Below are positions 46,900 to 58,640 of a stretch of 64,000 bases of DNA, one piece after another. The stretch's first letter is position 1. Each line of letters begins with the position of its first letter. Below the pieces are notes generated by a model. That model had not been told where the DNA came from. It was given only the letters and a program-made list of their open reading frames with translations, and did no database searches. Both the position numbers and the translations under genes were made by a program. This DNA comes from Emydura subglobosa (taxonomy: Eukaryota; Chordata; Testudines; Chelidae): the NCBI GenBank assembly GCA_007922225.1, contig ML679961.1, forward strand, positions 78,916,798 through 78,980,797. The letters are read 5' to 3'.

Positions 46900-48845
46900 G
46901 AACTATTCTTCTGTATTCCTATACCTCTCCTGTGGTGGCCTGTTTATAAGTGGAGCACTGGAAGCATGACACTGGTGCTTCAGCCTCTGGATCAGAGCTA
47001 GTCAGGAATTCTTCGACACGTTGTTTTTCATCAAAATATGTTGATTAGTTGAAACCAAAACTGCATGTGAAACAGAGTCAGGTGATGGCTTGAAACATCC
47101 CTGCTTGAGAGATTGCCTTTCTCCCTCTGCCATGCTGCCCAAGACTGCAATTAATGGAGGCAATGGAGCTCCCTTGCTTTATGAGAGAGGGAGTTACTGA
47201 CAGGGCTTTCTCCAGGAAGGCCCTCAGTTTTGGAATTAACTCATTACCTCCCACATGCTCATGGATTGAAATCACCCAAATGTTTTGACCTGCACACCAC
47301 AAAGCACTTTTTTTTTTTTTTGGATGGATGGTTCAGGAGGGCTGATGTGGTTGGTGGAGAGGGGGTTGTGTGGGATATTGGGAGGGGAGGGAGTTATGTT
47401 TTGTTATGGCTCCTTTTGTTGGGATCCTCCACTGTTTTCCTAAGGTTTTTACTTTATTGTATTAAACGTTATTTGCAATGTCTTATCTTTACATGGAAAA
47501 TCAAAATTAAATATATGCAAAAATCTTCTGCTGCACAATCCATTGCAAACTGAATATCTCCCAGAGAATATGGGGCCATTTTTTAATGGCTTCTAAATGT
47601 GTACCTAAAATCATTTGCATGTGAAAATGGAATTTCCCATTATTTTTATTTACATAGCACCCTAAATATGCATCACATTTATAGACATAGATACAAGAAT
47701 AACTAAACATATGTGCTCCAAATCCATTTGCTCTCTTACATGACTATGCAAACAAAACTGTGCATGCAAATTTGGTGGCCAGGTTGAGGTCCCATTGGAA
47801 ATATGGCCATTAATGTTAAGTAAATGCACAATCAGGATAGTTATCTCTCTATACATGTTGAGCGACATCCTCTGATGGTGCAGATCTCTAGTCAATGGAG
47901 CTGATTTACCCAACCTGAGGATCTAACCTGTAGTATCTATTAATGACTATTATTAAAATGGACCCCATTCTTACAAAGGGACTTCAATAGAACTCCTTTG
48001 TGGGGAAGGAGATATATTCCTGATCTTTGCAGGATCAGAGATCTTGGTTTGTAAGTAGCAACTGACCCTTAACTATAATAACACTAGTCGGTGTTGCTAT
48101 AATTTATCCCATTGTGGAGATTTCCTCCCTGCGTCTGTGACTCCCCATGTGTATGGTCTTGTTTATTGGCTTAGTAAGTAGCAATTACAACACACACACA
48201 CACACACACACCAGTGTGTGCCACACTCTTATAAAACCAGGGGATAGCCAAACTCCTTGAAATATGGAATGTGCATTAGCAAATGTGGTCCATAAAATTT
48301 CAAAGCCTAAGACCTCTTCATAGCCTGACAGATTTTACCATTTAGCTTTCCACATTCCTGCTGTAACCCAATACAGGCAATGCAAGCTGAATGATAAACA
48401 GAGACTTCTTCAGGAAACTTTGAAAAAGCAGAGGCTCAGAATGTTACACTACCCCAAACTATTCCACAGGTGATTGTTAAGGCTGCATAGCCCATTTTCT
48501 CTCCTCTGTAGAGGAAAGGCAGAAAATATTAACAGAGAGAAAAAGTAGCAACAATATATGCCCTTTAATGGACCATCACTACCCTTGAATACCATCTTTT
48601 AAAGAAAGTAAAATTATTTGTGCTACTTACCGCCCATGAGAAAAATAGAAAAGTATCTAAGCTTTTAGATTAGTTATGAACAAGCTTTTTTCATTGTTTA
48701 ACTGTAAGACATGCAGTTAGTTCTGTATGCAAACCAGGAAAAGTATGAAAAGATATTTATGCTTGTTCATTCATTTGTATTTCTTTGATGTGTGCACTTA
48801 CTGAATATGGCTCACAGTACCTTGCAACAGAGTTCCAAGCTGCAA
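46900..48845. other. mostly unique non-coding DNA
   Basis: No gene. A (CA)11 microsatellite lies at 48190-48211. A T-run of 15 or so lies near 47308-47322. Confidence 0.5.
48190..48211. repeat. (CA)11 microsatellite
   Basis: Eleven perfect CA/AC units. Confidence 0.95.
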
Positions 48846-48856
48846 TCAATGTGAAT

Positions 48857-49059
48857 TAGGGATGTAAAAGGTTAACCATTTAAACAGTAATTAGCTGTTT
48901 AAACGTTTTCGCAACCCAGCTGCAGTTAACCCCTCCCCTGACGGTGAGCTCCACAAGCCAGCCCAGCTGCGGCTATTCCCCCCAGCGTTTAACCATTTAA
49001 ACATTTTATTTTTAAAACGTTTAAACGGATTTTTGATTAAACTAGTTTTTACATCCCTA
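48857..49059. mobile_element. hAT-type MITE with perfect 8-bp target duplication
   Basis: The 203-bp element starts TAGGGATGTAAAA and ends with the exact inverse TTTTACATCCCTA. The flanks ATGTGAAT (48849-48856) and ATGTGAAT (49060-49067) are identical, an 8-bp target site duplication typical of hAT transposases; the termini fit the loose hAT consensus YARNG. The interior repeats 'gtttaaac' motifs ('accatttaaac', 'cgtttaaacgg') and has no coding capacity. It was mobilised in trans by an unidentified hAT transposase. Confidence 0.92.
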
Positions 49060-49087
49060 ATGTGAATATGAATGTTCCAAAATCAAA

Positions 49088-49690
49088 ATCCTTCCAGTAG
49101 CAGGAAAATATCAAGCAGGGGTAGAGAGATTATTTACCTCTGTATTTGATACTGATGCAACCACTGCTGGAATACTGGTTCCAATTCTGATGTCCACAAT
49201 TCAAGAAGGATGTTGATAAATGGAAAAGGGCTCAGGAAGAACCAAGAGAATGAATTATGTATAGAAAACCTGCCTTATAGCGATATTCTCAAGGAGTTCA
49301 ATCTATTTAGCTTTTCAAAAAGAAGACAAGGGGTGAATTGATAATAGTATATCAACATCTACAAGGGAACAAAAATGTAATAATAGTTGGTTTTTTTAAA
49401 CTAGCAGACAAAGATAACAAGATCCAATGGCTGAAACTTGAAGCTAGACAAACTCAAACTAGAAATAAGGCACAAATTTTTAACGGTGAAGGTAATTAAC
49501 TATTGGAATAGTTTATCAAGGCTTCTGGTGGATTCCTATCACTGGAATTTAAAAATAAAGATGAGGTGTTGTGCTAAAAGATATGCTTTAGTTCAAACAG
49601 GAATTAATTCAGGGAAGCCTGTGTTATACTTGATGATGACAGTGATCTCTTCTGGCTTTATAATTTGTGAATCTATGAAAAGCCAGCATT
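49088..49690 (+). mobile_element. CR1 LINE 3' end, family B, plus strand
   Basis: 'tggtgtccacaattcaagaa'-like text ('gatgtccacaattcaagaag'), 'gaggatgttgataaatgg', 'tttagcttttcaaaaagaag' and the terminal 'cttctggctttataatttgt' are the sense orientation of the element seen in antisense at 5657-7640. It covers the last ~600 bp including the C-terminus of ORF2 and the 3' UTR. Confidence 0.85.
49438..49560 (+). pseudogene. CR1 ORF2 C-terminal fragment
   Basis: Translation from 49438 gives K-L-D-K-L-K-L-E-I-R-H-K-F-L-T-V-K-V-I-N-Y-W-N-S-L-S-R-L-L-V-D-S, matching the conserved C-terminal block of CR1 ORF2 (LDK..LEIR.KFLTVRV.N.WN.LP...V.S). A frameshift just after V-D-S destroys the remainder; the frame then runs through 3' UTR and beyond to 49839, which is meaningless. 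The start methionine is not a real start. Confidence 0.8.
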
Positions 49691-49915
49691 TACTCATTGA
49701 GCCAGATCCTAGGCTGTCTCCAAGTAGCACACAGAACAGCTCAGCCAAGATAGGTGTACACTACATCTATTCCCCTGGATCTTGGGATTGGCCAGACCCC
49801 TGCATAAAGAGGAGCAGCTTCAGAATTGTTCTACATTAGATTAGCTGCCAATACCTTGTCCAGGGCCAAAGCAGCATCCAGGAATTCCTGGGGAAGCCCT
49901 GACCATGTGCCCTTA

Positions 49916-50596
49916 TGTAATAGGGCTGCACTCACCATGCTGGCACCTCCTGCTGGCTGTCTTGGGGATTACTCTGCAGGTTGGCGGTGTGCCTTCTCCC
50001 GATGGTGCTTCATCTGCCATCACTTCTGCTTCTGTCACCCCAAGGACCGCGGCGTCCTCTTCATGACACAGTCTTCCAGCCATGTCATGATCTGTGCTCC
50101 TCCTCTTCCGGGGGCGAGTGCTGCAGTCCAACTATCGGGCCACTTCCCTACTGACAAGTGGGGGGGACCCAGGCCTGCCTACTTCGGATCCCAGCCCTAT
50201 AGATGGCAACAACATGCTGATTCTCCTCCAACTCCTCAAAACCTTTCCCTGAGCCATTGCTCCATGGCCCCAGCACCTTCTTCACCCTTGCCACAGGACC
50301 TCAGCCTGCAAATCCCAGCAGCCATCCAGGAGCTTTCTAGCTCCCCCAGCCCCTGCTAGCAGCATTGCTCTGTCCAGGGTACTAGCTTCTTTCCACCTGC
50401 AAGGCACCCAATCTACCCTCCTTGAGATCCAGGGAGCAACTGACTCTTCTCTACCCTGTGGCTCTTCTTATATGGACCTGCTGGGCCCTGATTGGCTGTT
50501 CCTCACAGTCCTTTTCCTATTGGCTGCTTTCTGCACACCCTCCCTAGGGCTCTATTAACCCTTTCTCTAATAGTGTGGAGTGGACACCCCAACACA
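49916..50596 (-). mobile_element. solo-LTR-like element, minus strand, with CCAAT and TATA
   Basis: Plus-strand ends 'tgtaatagggctgcactcac' and 'ggacaccccaacaca' match those of the LTR at 28767-29500. On the minus strand, two CCAAT boxes (complements of 50491-50495 and 50519-50523) precede a TATA-like CATATAAG (complement of 50467-50474), a well-arranged Pol II promoter. The plus-strand 177-codon frame over it is proline/serine/alanine-rich by composition and not a gene. No internal retroelement region flanks it. Confidence 0.65.
50465..50525 (-). promoter_or_regulatory. LTR promoter: two CCAAT boxes and TATA-like box
   Basis: On the minus strand the order is CCAATAGG, CCAATCAGG, then CATATAAG about 20 bp further. 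Spacing and orientation are those of an LTR U3 promoter. Present activity unknown. Confidence 0.5.
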
Positions 50597-50599
50597 ATT

Positions 50600-51402
50600 T
50601 ACCTTCCTCCATGTTGCCTATGTGGCACAGAAACTGTAATGGCAATCATGTGACACCAAAGGATTTCCCTGAGCATCGAGAATCCTTCACTAGCTGGATC
50701 CAACAGACCAGTGCACAGCAGCTTCAGCACAGCCAAGAACCAGGGGCATGATGACTAAGAGTGGCCTTCTCAGCCACATGTGCAAATAGAATACAAATAT
50801 GCAAATCAATTTCAAGAAAAAATGTGCACAATATACTGCACATGGCAAGGTTGTCTTATACAGTAATTCTGTTATATACATATTAGAGCCAGGGAAACAA
50901 TTTGTAGTGAATAATGTATTTGATTATCATTGCTTTTTTTTTCTGGTCTCAACTGATTCATTAATAAACTTTGATCTAAAGTCCATTATTCAAAATCAAA
51001 TCTTCTCATTATGCAAAATTATTTGACAAACACTTTATGAAATCATATTTCAGCCCATGGGATTTTTGCAAACTAAGCATTTAAACTGTGCCTTCACCTA
51101 TTCACTGTTCGTTATAACTGCTGTATGACTGGTTAGCTAGGACATACTCTATTGTTTCTGCTCACCAAACACATGACTACATTGTATAAACAAGAAGAAA
51201 GAAACCAGAGATTTCAAGATGGCTGTGCAGACACTTCCAGCAAGAACCTTTGTACAAACACATATTTGCATGAGTATTCATAAGACCAGCAATATTTCTG
51301 AAACCAAACAACGCTGTTGCAAATGTTTGCAGGAAATGGATAAAAAGTCAATGTCAGCCAGAGAAATAGTCACTTTTTTCCCCAGTATTCATTTAGCTCT
51401 CG

Positions 51403-51434
<32 letters not shown>

Positions 51435-52225
51435 GTAGAAATGACACATTACATGATGTGAGGTTTTACCACAAATGTACTGTCAGACAACTCCAATTGA
51501 AACCAATTGGAGCAGTGCACACTTATTTGAGAGCAGAATTTGACTCAATAAGCAACGGTTAATAATCAAGATAGAATGTGGCATCTTTTTAACTGATGTG
51601 CTTAAAAATAACTTATCAGTATATGGCAAATAAGTATAAGCCAAAATTCTTCACATAATTACACCACTTGCCAGCCACTTGATGCCAATGAGATGGTACA
51701 CAGAGTAGGCTAGCACAGAATTTTGGCACATAGGACACACCACAGATACAAATACTTGCCAATTTTATTTTTTTTTAATTTTGAAAACCACATTCCATAT
51801 ATAACAAAATGAAGTGAAAGGAAGGAATGACTATGAGCCCCTCCTTCCAGAACTACTTTCAGCGGCTTGCTTCTGGATCAGGAGTAATTCTGTTGAAGTC
51901 AGTGTGTAAAACCAGTGTAAATGAGAAAAGAATCAGACCTTACATATGTAACTGCATAAAATACAGTCTGCCATACATTATATTGCAGCTGATGGAATTA
52001 AATATCAAGAAGAAAGAAATAATAGACAAGATCTCCCATGTCAGTGGTACCACTCAGGTATGGAGCACTAACTTGCTACAGCTTCTGCAAGAACTTACTT
52101 GGATTTCCTACAGTGCTATAAATCCACCATTCTACAGGTTACCAGTGGGGTTAGTTTGAATGCAAATACTGTCTTTTGTGTTAATCAAGCAAAAGAAAAT
52201 GAAAGATCATTCTCCCTTCCCACAC
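50600..52225. other. mostly unique non-coding DNA
   Basis: No gene. Compound microsatellite (CT)n(CA)n at 51403-51434. Confidence 0.5.
51403..51434. repeat. compound (CT)n(CA)n microsatellite
   Basis: About eight CT units pass directly into about seven CA units. Confidence 0.9.
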
Positions 52226-52234
52226 ATTAGGCAA

Positions 52235-52420
52235 GATTGTGGCTTTAAACTACAGCCTATAGTATGAGGCATCTGATGGATGCCTCCCAGTATACAGCCT
52301 ATAGTATGACTCCCTGCTCTATTCATTCCCTGTGAAGCATCTGGCACTGGCCACTGTTGGAAGGCAGAATGCTGTTCTAGATGGACCATTGATCTAACCC
52401 AGTATGGCCATTCTCACGAT
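52235..52420 (+). mobile_element. CR1 LINE 3' end, family A, plus strand
   Basis: 'gcatctggcactggccactg', 'ttggaaggcagaatgctgtt', 'ctagatggaccattgatcta' and 'cccagtatggccattctcac' match the CR1 3' end read in sense. Upstream, 'acagcctatagtatgaggca' and 'acagcctatagtatgactcc' form a local direct repeat at 52252 and 52297. Confidence 0.75.
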
Positions 52421-52432
52421 GGAGATACTCTA

Positions 52433-52910
52433 TAGAGCTGTGCAAAAAATGGATTTTTTTTGGTTCACTTGTCATTCAAAAAAAAAAAAAATGTTTCAGG
52501 TTGCCCCAAAATGAAAATTCTTTTGAATTTTGGGGCAAACTAAAAAGGCCAAAAAAAAAAAAAAAATCATTTCAGACTGAACAAAATATTTTGTTCAACC
52601 CCAAATGAATTGTTTTGTTTCATTTCTGAGCTTTTTTATACTCATTTAATTTTTTAAAAATAAAATTGAAGTAAATTTCTAACCAAAGTGATTTTGAATT
52701 AAAAAACCAAAATATTTTGTTTCAAAAATGTCAAAATGAAACATTTTTAACTTTTTGGAATTTTTTTCAGGGTTTTGTTGTTGTTTGGCTTTTTTTGCTT
52801 GTTTTGGTTTTGAGGTTGGCTGGGGGGGGGAGGGCTAGTGAAAGAATTCAGCAAATTTGACACAAATTCACAAAAATGTGACCCAAATCTGCAACTTCTG
52901 GTGAAAAACA
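52433..52910 (+). mobile_element. hAT-like MITE, 3'-truncated (family of 32347)
   Basis: TAGAGCTGTGCAAAAAATGG opens the element, followed by AT-rich text such as 'aaatattttgttcaacc', 'tgtttcaaaaatgtc' and 'gaattcagcaaatttgacac', colinear with 32347-32793. The right TIR was not found. Includes a G-run near 52823-52830. Confidence 0.65.
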
Positions 52911-52914
52911 GTCA

Positions 52915-55065
52915 ACATCTTCTTACCCCATTAGAGCCAGCAACTTATCTTTCTTCTTCACCCATTCATCAATTTGACTTGACTCACCCCACCTCCTCTC
53001 AGGTTTCTAGAACTGCTGACACTGAACTTTTGCCTTATCCGTCTGTAGAGGTGCACGAAAAGGTGAGGTATTTCCTTGTGCTTTCCCTACTTCCTGTGTG
53101 CACCCACCAAGAACTAGTCCCAATCTAGCCCATAGAGAGTGAGTATGTCATTAATTTCTGCTATAATTTTAGACTGGCTCTCTTACATTCTAATAGTAGA
53201 TTAACAGAGGCTATAAGCTCCAATACTACTACAGGAAATAGAGATTCTCCATTACCTCATACATAAGGGTCCACTGTTTTTGGATCAATAGTCTCTGCAG
53301 TATAGAGACTGAATGTATATATATTAGTATGTTCATATACAGTGCCAAATACAATGGCCCCAATCTTGGTTGAGGCCTCTAGGCACGGCTGAAATACAAA
53401 AAAATATCATCAGTAATATAGGCTCCCACATAGGAAAGATCTTGGGAGGACAGACAATTGCTTAGTGGTATTCCAGGAATTCTCCAAGATGAAAAATGCC
53501 AGAGTCTGCAAACCAATGGCATCAAAGACAGTTGATACAGACCTCAAAAGGACTGTATTGACTGATGATCATATTTTATCTTCTTGCAGATAACACCACA
53601 ATACCTAGATAACATGGAATGACTTTACCACTGGCGCATGATAGTACTTACTCTACAGACTTCAATAGATTTGGACTGGCTTCTACCAATAGTAAATGTT
53701 TCCCTGTTTGTCCCTGGAGACCTGTCCCTTGAACAATTATTCACTTTTTGAACTCAGCATCAAACCTAAAATCTTCCTACTACAAAATGACATCAATAGG
53801 AAGTCTCAAAGGGCATCAGCAAGAACTTCTAAATTCCCTTAACTGAAGAAATACCTAGTGGGGAAAATTCACCTCTGGCTATGATTCCAAGCAGGTAACA
53901 CCATGAATGAGTTTGGCTCTGTTTCCATATCTTGATGGTGATTTTTGTGTGTGTGTTTTTCTGTCTTTTTGGATAACAGCATTAATATCTGTGGTATTGA
54001 AGCACACTCACAATAGGTGGCTATTGCAATACACAAATGCCTCAAATTTGCCTTGGAATTTAATCCACAGCACGAGACATTTAAATGCCCCATATAGTCT
54101 TTTGGCATAATTATTATGCCTTCAACATAGCTAATGGCAGTAGGCAAAACTAACACAAAGTTGCATTCACAGCCAATCTCCATCAGTGAGTGAAGATCAC
54201 ACAGCAGTGTATGTGACTTTAAATTCTGCAGGCAATGCCACCATGTGGCGTTTCAACTGATTAATGAGGTCAACTGACACACATTATTTTGAAGTAGGAA
54301 AATGAGGTAGAAAGAAGAGCCAAGGTTGGATAGGGAGGCTGAACAGCGTCATCAAGGGCAAGCTCCCTTTGTGCTCGAAAACAAAGAATTTGGACATCTG
54401 TGCACTGCCAGCCATGGTGTACAGAGCAGGAACATGAGCACTCAGCTCCAAAGTAGTCAGTGAAGCATGGGAAAGTGCAGTGTGTGTATGGTTGGTGTCA
54501 TGCTCAAGACAAAGGAACATATAAACTAACAGATAGTAGCACTGCAAAGTCAGGCGAAAGACATCCCATAGATCTGCAGGAAACCAAAAGGCAATATGGA
54601 AAGAGAACTGTCACTTTATCTCACACGTTGCAAAAGGTGATATCAGTGCATCTCTCCAGGAGAGCTTAGCTTTCAGTAAGGAACTATAATCAAAACAAGG
54701 AGAAATGGAACCTCATTTCCATATGTCTTCCTCCCAGCACTCTCTTGCTACGGTTTGCAGTTTCTTGGCCCTCTCCCCTAGCTACAGTCTTTCCTCCTTC
54801 AACAGCAAGCCAGATATTATTTAACATTTTTCTTCTTTCTTTCCTTGTCCAGGAGGCTGTGGGTTTTCTATAGTGCTTACCTGTGGCCCTGCAGGCATTT
54901 TAAATTCTGTTATTTATTTATTTTTTTTAAGGAAAGCTAATTGACCCTCTTCCCAAAGAGATGCTGGCCAAGTCATTGTTTTGGTTGGTAAAAACCCATG
55001 TTTAGGCATGTTCCTCACACTTTGGTTCAGCATAGGATGAAGGTACTCATTACAGGTCTAACAAC
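52915..55065. other. mostly unique non-coding DNA
   Basis: No gene. A SINE 3' end lies at 53340-53400. Overlapping frames at 53869-54183 and 54284-54669 have no domain. Confidence 0.5.
53340..53400 (+). mobile_element. SINE 3' end, plus strand
   Basis: 'caatggccccaatcttggtt' and 'gaggcctctaggcacggctg' are the terminal phrase of turtle tRNA SINEs ('...atggggccc-gatct-ggttggggcctctaggtgctac...'). Confidence 0.75.
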
Positions 55066-55069
55066 TTCA

Positions 55070-55335
55070 AGGCCAAGTTCAGATTTCAGTAACACCACGG
55101 TTTGCCCAGAGTAACTCCATTAACTTCAGCAGAATTACTCCGGGTATAAGAGAGAAAAATTTGACACACAGTGTTCACCCAGACAGACAGCCCCTTCTTA
55201 AAGCAGAACCTCTCAGTTGGTTCAGCAGTGTAGTAGACATAAACATCTCTCAACTGTCCTTCATTAAGACCTGACCCAAAGCCCACTCAAGTCGATGGAA
55301 AGACTCCCATTGACTTCTGCGGACTTTGGATCAGG
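55070..55335. repeat. short palindromic-repeat fragments
   Basis: 'gagtaactccattaacttca', 'gcagaattactccgggtata' and 'gactcccattgacttctgcg' are typical phrases of the abundant palindromic miniature repeats. Confidence 0.45.
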
Positions 55336-55629
55336 CCCTATATACTGCAGTTTACTTGAAGCCCACAATGCTTCATGCTGACCATATGTTTTCCTACATT
55401 TGATGGAGGCTGGGGGAGAGGGCCTTGTGATTTGTTTAGAACGGAAATGCTGAATTGTGTATTTAAAATGTTGTGTATGTTAAAGTAATTCCACTCACTT
55501 CCCTTCAAGCTTCCCTGTAAATGATTCATTGCTTGCTTTTGGCCTTCTTTTCGTGAATGAGCTGAGGTACTCAGCACCTCTGAAAACCAGGCATTAGTGT
55601 GGATACCGAAATCTGAGGGAAACACATTT

Positions 55630-55745
55630 GGAAATTTGGACCCACATGACTTGCTCCAGTTCACACAGCATGTCAGTAGCATAGCATGAAACAGAACCCA
55701 GGAGTCCTGACTTCAACTAAGGACCTGACTCTAATCAGTAACACA
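55630..55745 (-). mobile_element. SINE fragment, minus strand
   Basis: 'gttcacacagcatgtcagta', 'aacagaacccaggagtcctg' and 'acttcaactaagg' complement the head and middle of the tRNA SINE. Confidence 0.65.
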
Positions 55746-55749
55746 GTAT

Positions 55750-57225
55750 CTTGAACCCAAGAGGCCCAGCTCAAACCGAAGACAACATTCCCTCACCAAG
55801 TGTTCTTTAAAGGGACAATCATAGCTCAAAATTTGCAAAAACAGTGGTCAGAGCTCTTGCACAAGGAGTTTCCATAGTGGTTCCTAACCAAGACTGGGGA
55901 AGGGAATGGAAAGATGGGAAAGAGGAAGAAAAAACACATTCTGGTGCCAGGAGCCTCCAACCACTAAAACACTATATCTGTAGCATAAATTTTACTTTAA
56001 AAGTCACTATTCAATGCACTGTCAATGCCTGCATGAGCACAAGGTGAGCACAACTTCTGTGGGTGAGAGAGACAAGCTTTCAAGCTGGGCACATGCAGAC
56101 TGATGAGAGGTAACTCCAGAAGTTTGGTTTTTTTTTCTTTTCAAGCACAGTTGGCAGTTGATCCTGCTCATGGTCAGTTGCTTGGCAACAAAACAAGTTT
56201 CTCTGGCTACAGAATAAATATTCCACATCTGAAATATTTGAGAAAAAACAGTTTTTCCTGACTACATTCCATAGTACTTGGTCCACTGGGTTTCCCAAAA
56301 TAACCTAAAATATTAGGAGGGTTACCCAAAGGACGACTTCCAATTAAAGGGGGATAATCACCCTGAGGCAGATACAAGTATGTCCCCATATGCAGTTTTC
56401 ATAGCCTTAAAACACTATGTTAAATCTACTTTGTGATCTGGAGATTGTATAAAGTAGTTTAACTGGCTAGGAACGAATTAGCTAATTGGATCCCTTGCCT
56501 TTTTAAACATAGGGGTGGGGGGAGGCATTTTACAGGGCCAGAAAATCTGGAACTTGCTATATTCAATTATGGGTGCCAAAAAAAGCACTTCTAGAGAGCG
56601 AACCAGTGAGCATAGACATAAGATCAGATATCTCATGAAGCACCAGAGCCAGAGAGGGATGCCACTGGAAAATGGGGATTCCTGGCTCTGGCTTTGGTAT
56701 ATAAAGACATTTATTTAAAACCGTATCAGGGAAAAAGATATCAACCCATAAATTCTCATCATTCTAATTACCATCTTGCTTCTTTTTTCACACTTTAGCT
56801 AAGACACAATTTTAGTGAGAAACATGGGAAGCAGAATCCAATTTTTTCCACCCTTTGAAAGCATCAGTCTCATAGGCCAGTTATACACTAAATAATCGTT
56901 GCTAAAATAACATGGGAACATTTTGTTGGAGAGATGTTTAGTTGCCAAAGCCATAAAAAGGGCATTTTGCTAATTGTTGATTTGGTGAGATTATTCACAA
57001 GAAAAAAAGGAAAGAACCAAACAACGTCAGTCAGTAAGAGGTGGGGGGAAACCTGACTAAATTGTGGGATGGCTACAAAGAAGAGGGGTATATATTATCC
57101 ACACACTAATGATCCACTTATTTTTTATTATGACGATCTAGAAAAAATTGTCAGTTATCCGGGGGTTCTTGGAGTTAACAGAAGAAAGAGATACAGCTTC
57201 ACGTGCTATGACTAATTAGAGATGC
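55750..57225. other. unique non-coding DNA
   Basis: No gene or repeat was recognised. Confidence 0.5.
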
Positions 57226-57228
57226 TGA

Positions 57229-57375
57229 GCAAGATTTTCAAAAGTGCCTAAGTCATTTTCAAAAGCAATTTTGACAATCAATAGGACTTAGGCGCCTAAG
57301 TGCCTAAGTCATATTTGAAAGTGGAATTTAGACTCCTAAGTCACTTAGGCACTTTTGAAAAATGTACCCTTGCCC
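57229..57375. mobile_element. palindromic 'AGGTGCCTA'-family miniature element
   Basis: Left 'ttttcaaaagtgcctaagt' (from 57235) and right 'acttaggcacttttgaaaa' (to 57362) are perfect inverted repeats of about 19 bp. GCAAG lies outside the left arm and its complement CTTGC outside the right arm, extending the symmetry. The centre holds 'ggacttaggcgcctaagtg', itself palindromic. No coding capacity. Confidence 0.75.
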
Positions 57376-57434
57376 TTTTTTGCATCATTCCCTTCTGGTA
57401 GACCACATTGGTCTTTAGCTATTTTTATGTATAT

Positions 57435-57520
57435 ATTGTGAAAAATACACAAGGACCTGTACAGTGGGGGAACCCCAGCGACAGTACCCTGCCTCAAAGA
57501 GTTTACAATATGTCTGGCAT
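57435..57520 (-). mobile_element. SINE 3' fragment, minus strand
   Basis: 'ggacctgtacagtggggg', 'aaccccagcgacagtaccct' and 'caaagagtttacaatatgtc' complement the SINE 3' domain. Confidence 0.65.
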
Positions 57521-57524
57521 CTTC

Positions 57525-58640
57525 TCAGCTACACCATACTAGCTCCATTCAGTCACCATTTCCAGGACACATTCGCATTGCTCGGAATGGGGAGAGGATG
57601 ATGATTGTTCGCGTCAACTTTGCTCAACTTTTTTCAATGGGCAGCAATGAGAAGTGGGAAGGAGGGGGAAAAAGAATGACAGCCCTAAATCAAGAATTCC
57701 TCAACTACCTCTAAAGCAGTTTTTTTTCTACTGGGCAAGAGCCATTACATCTCCACCAGTCAGACCACAGAAGGGTTTGAAGGGGCTGATGAAACCGACA
57801 AAGACAGATTTTTCTGTTCGTCACCGGCCGTGGACCTTGCTGTCCCTGGGTCAAAAAGACTAATCAGGCGGTGTCACTATTTCCTGCAAGATAATTCCCC
57901 TTCTCATAGCTGATATAAACGATCCTTTTCTAGACAAAATTATATAGACATATGCACACATATACGCACACACTATGTTCAAAGAACACTATTAAGATTG
58001 TAAAGTCAACGCTCCAAATTTAGGAAATGTGAGAATTAAGGTATCTATATAACCTTAATTCACCCTTCTTATGCTAATGCATTATTGTACAGTTTTTAAC
58101 ATGATCACATACTCATTTTTCCACAGGACCCCTACCTCATTCAGTATACAGAATGAATGGGGCTCACTTAATGAGCAGCTATTCAAAAGTTTGTTTCCTT
58201 CTTGTTGTTCAATGTGAAGTCCTATGTCTTAATAGTTGTACTCCATTCAAGCCCTGCTCTGGCCATATTTGGGGAGAATTTCACAGGCACAGCAAAAAGC
58301 ACTTCATCAACGCACAGGCCACTCACCTATCAAATTTTAATTCCCTGCTCCAGAGCACTGGGATATTAAAACTTTTCAACATAAAGGTTGCCAGATTTCC
58401 TTTTTACAGGGACAAAACAATGCATTTTTCCATAGCTTTGTTCTATGACCCATTTTGGCTGAAATTTTCACAAAAGACAGATACCCATAATAGAAAATTT
58501 CAGACCAGTTGAAGGTTGGCAAATCTATAAGCAACAGAAAGCAGAGTCTCCTGATGGGTAGTGTCAGGCAACCTTAATTTAAGAGATAATGCTACCAGTA
58601 CCACCTATAATTAGGGACAAAAGACCATATTCTGATCTCA
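57525..58640. other. unique non-coding DNA
   Basis: No gene. The 119-codon plus-strand frame at 58153-58512 has no domain or exon-like context. Confidence 0.5.

Noticed and set aside
49826..50359. 177-codon plus-strand frame rich in Pro, Ser and Ala
   Set aside because: It lies entirely within the solo-LTR-like element on the opposite strand, and its length follows from GC content.
58153..58512. 119-codon plus-strand frame
   Set aside because: No domain or family resemblance, and no splice signals that would place it in a gene.
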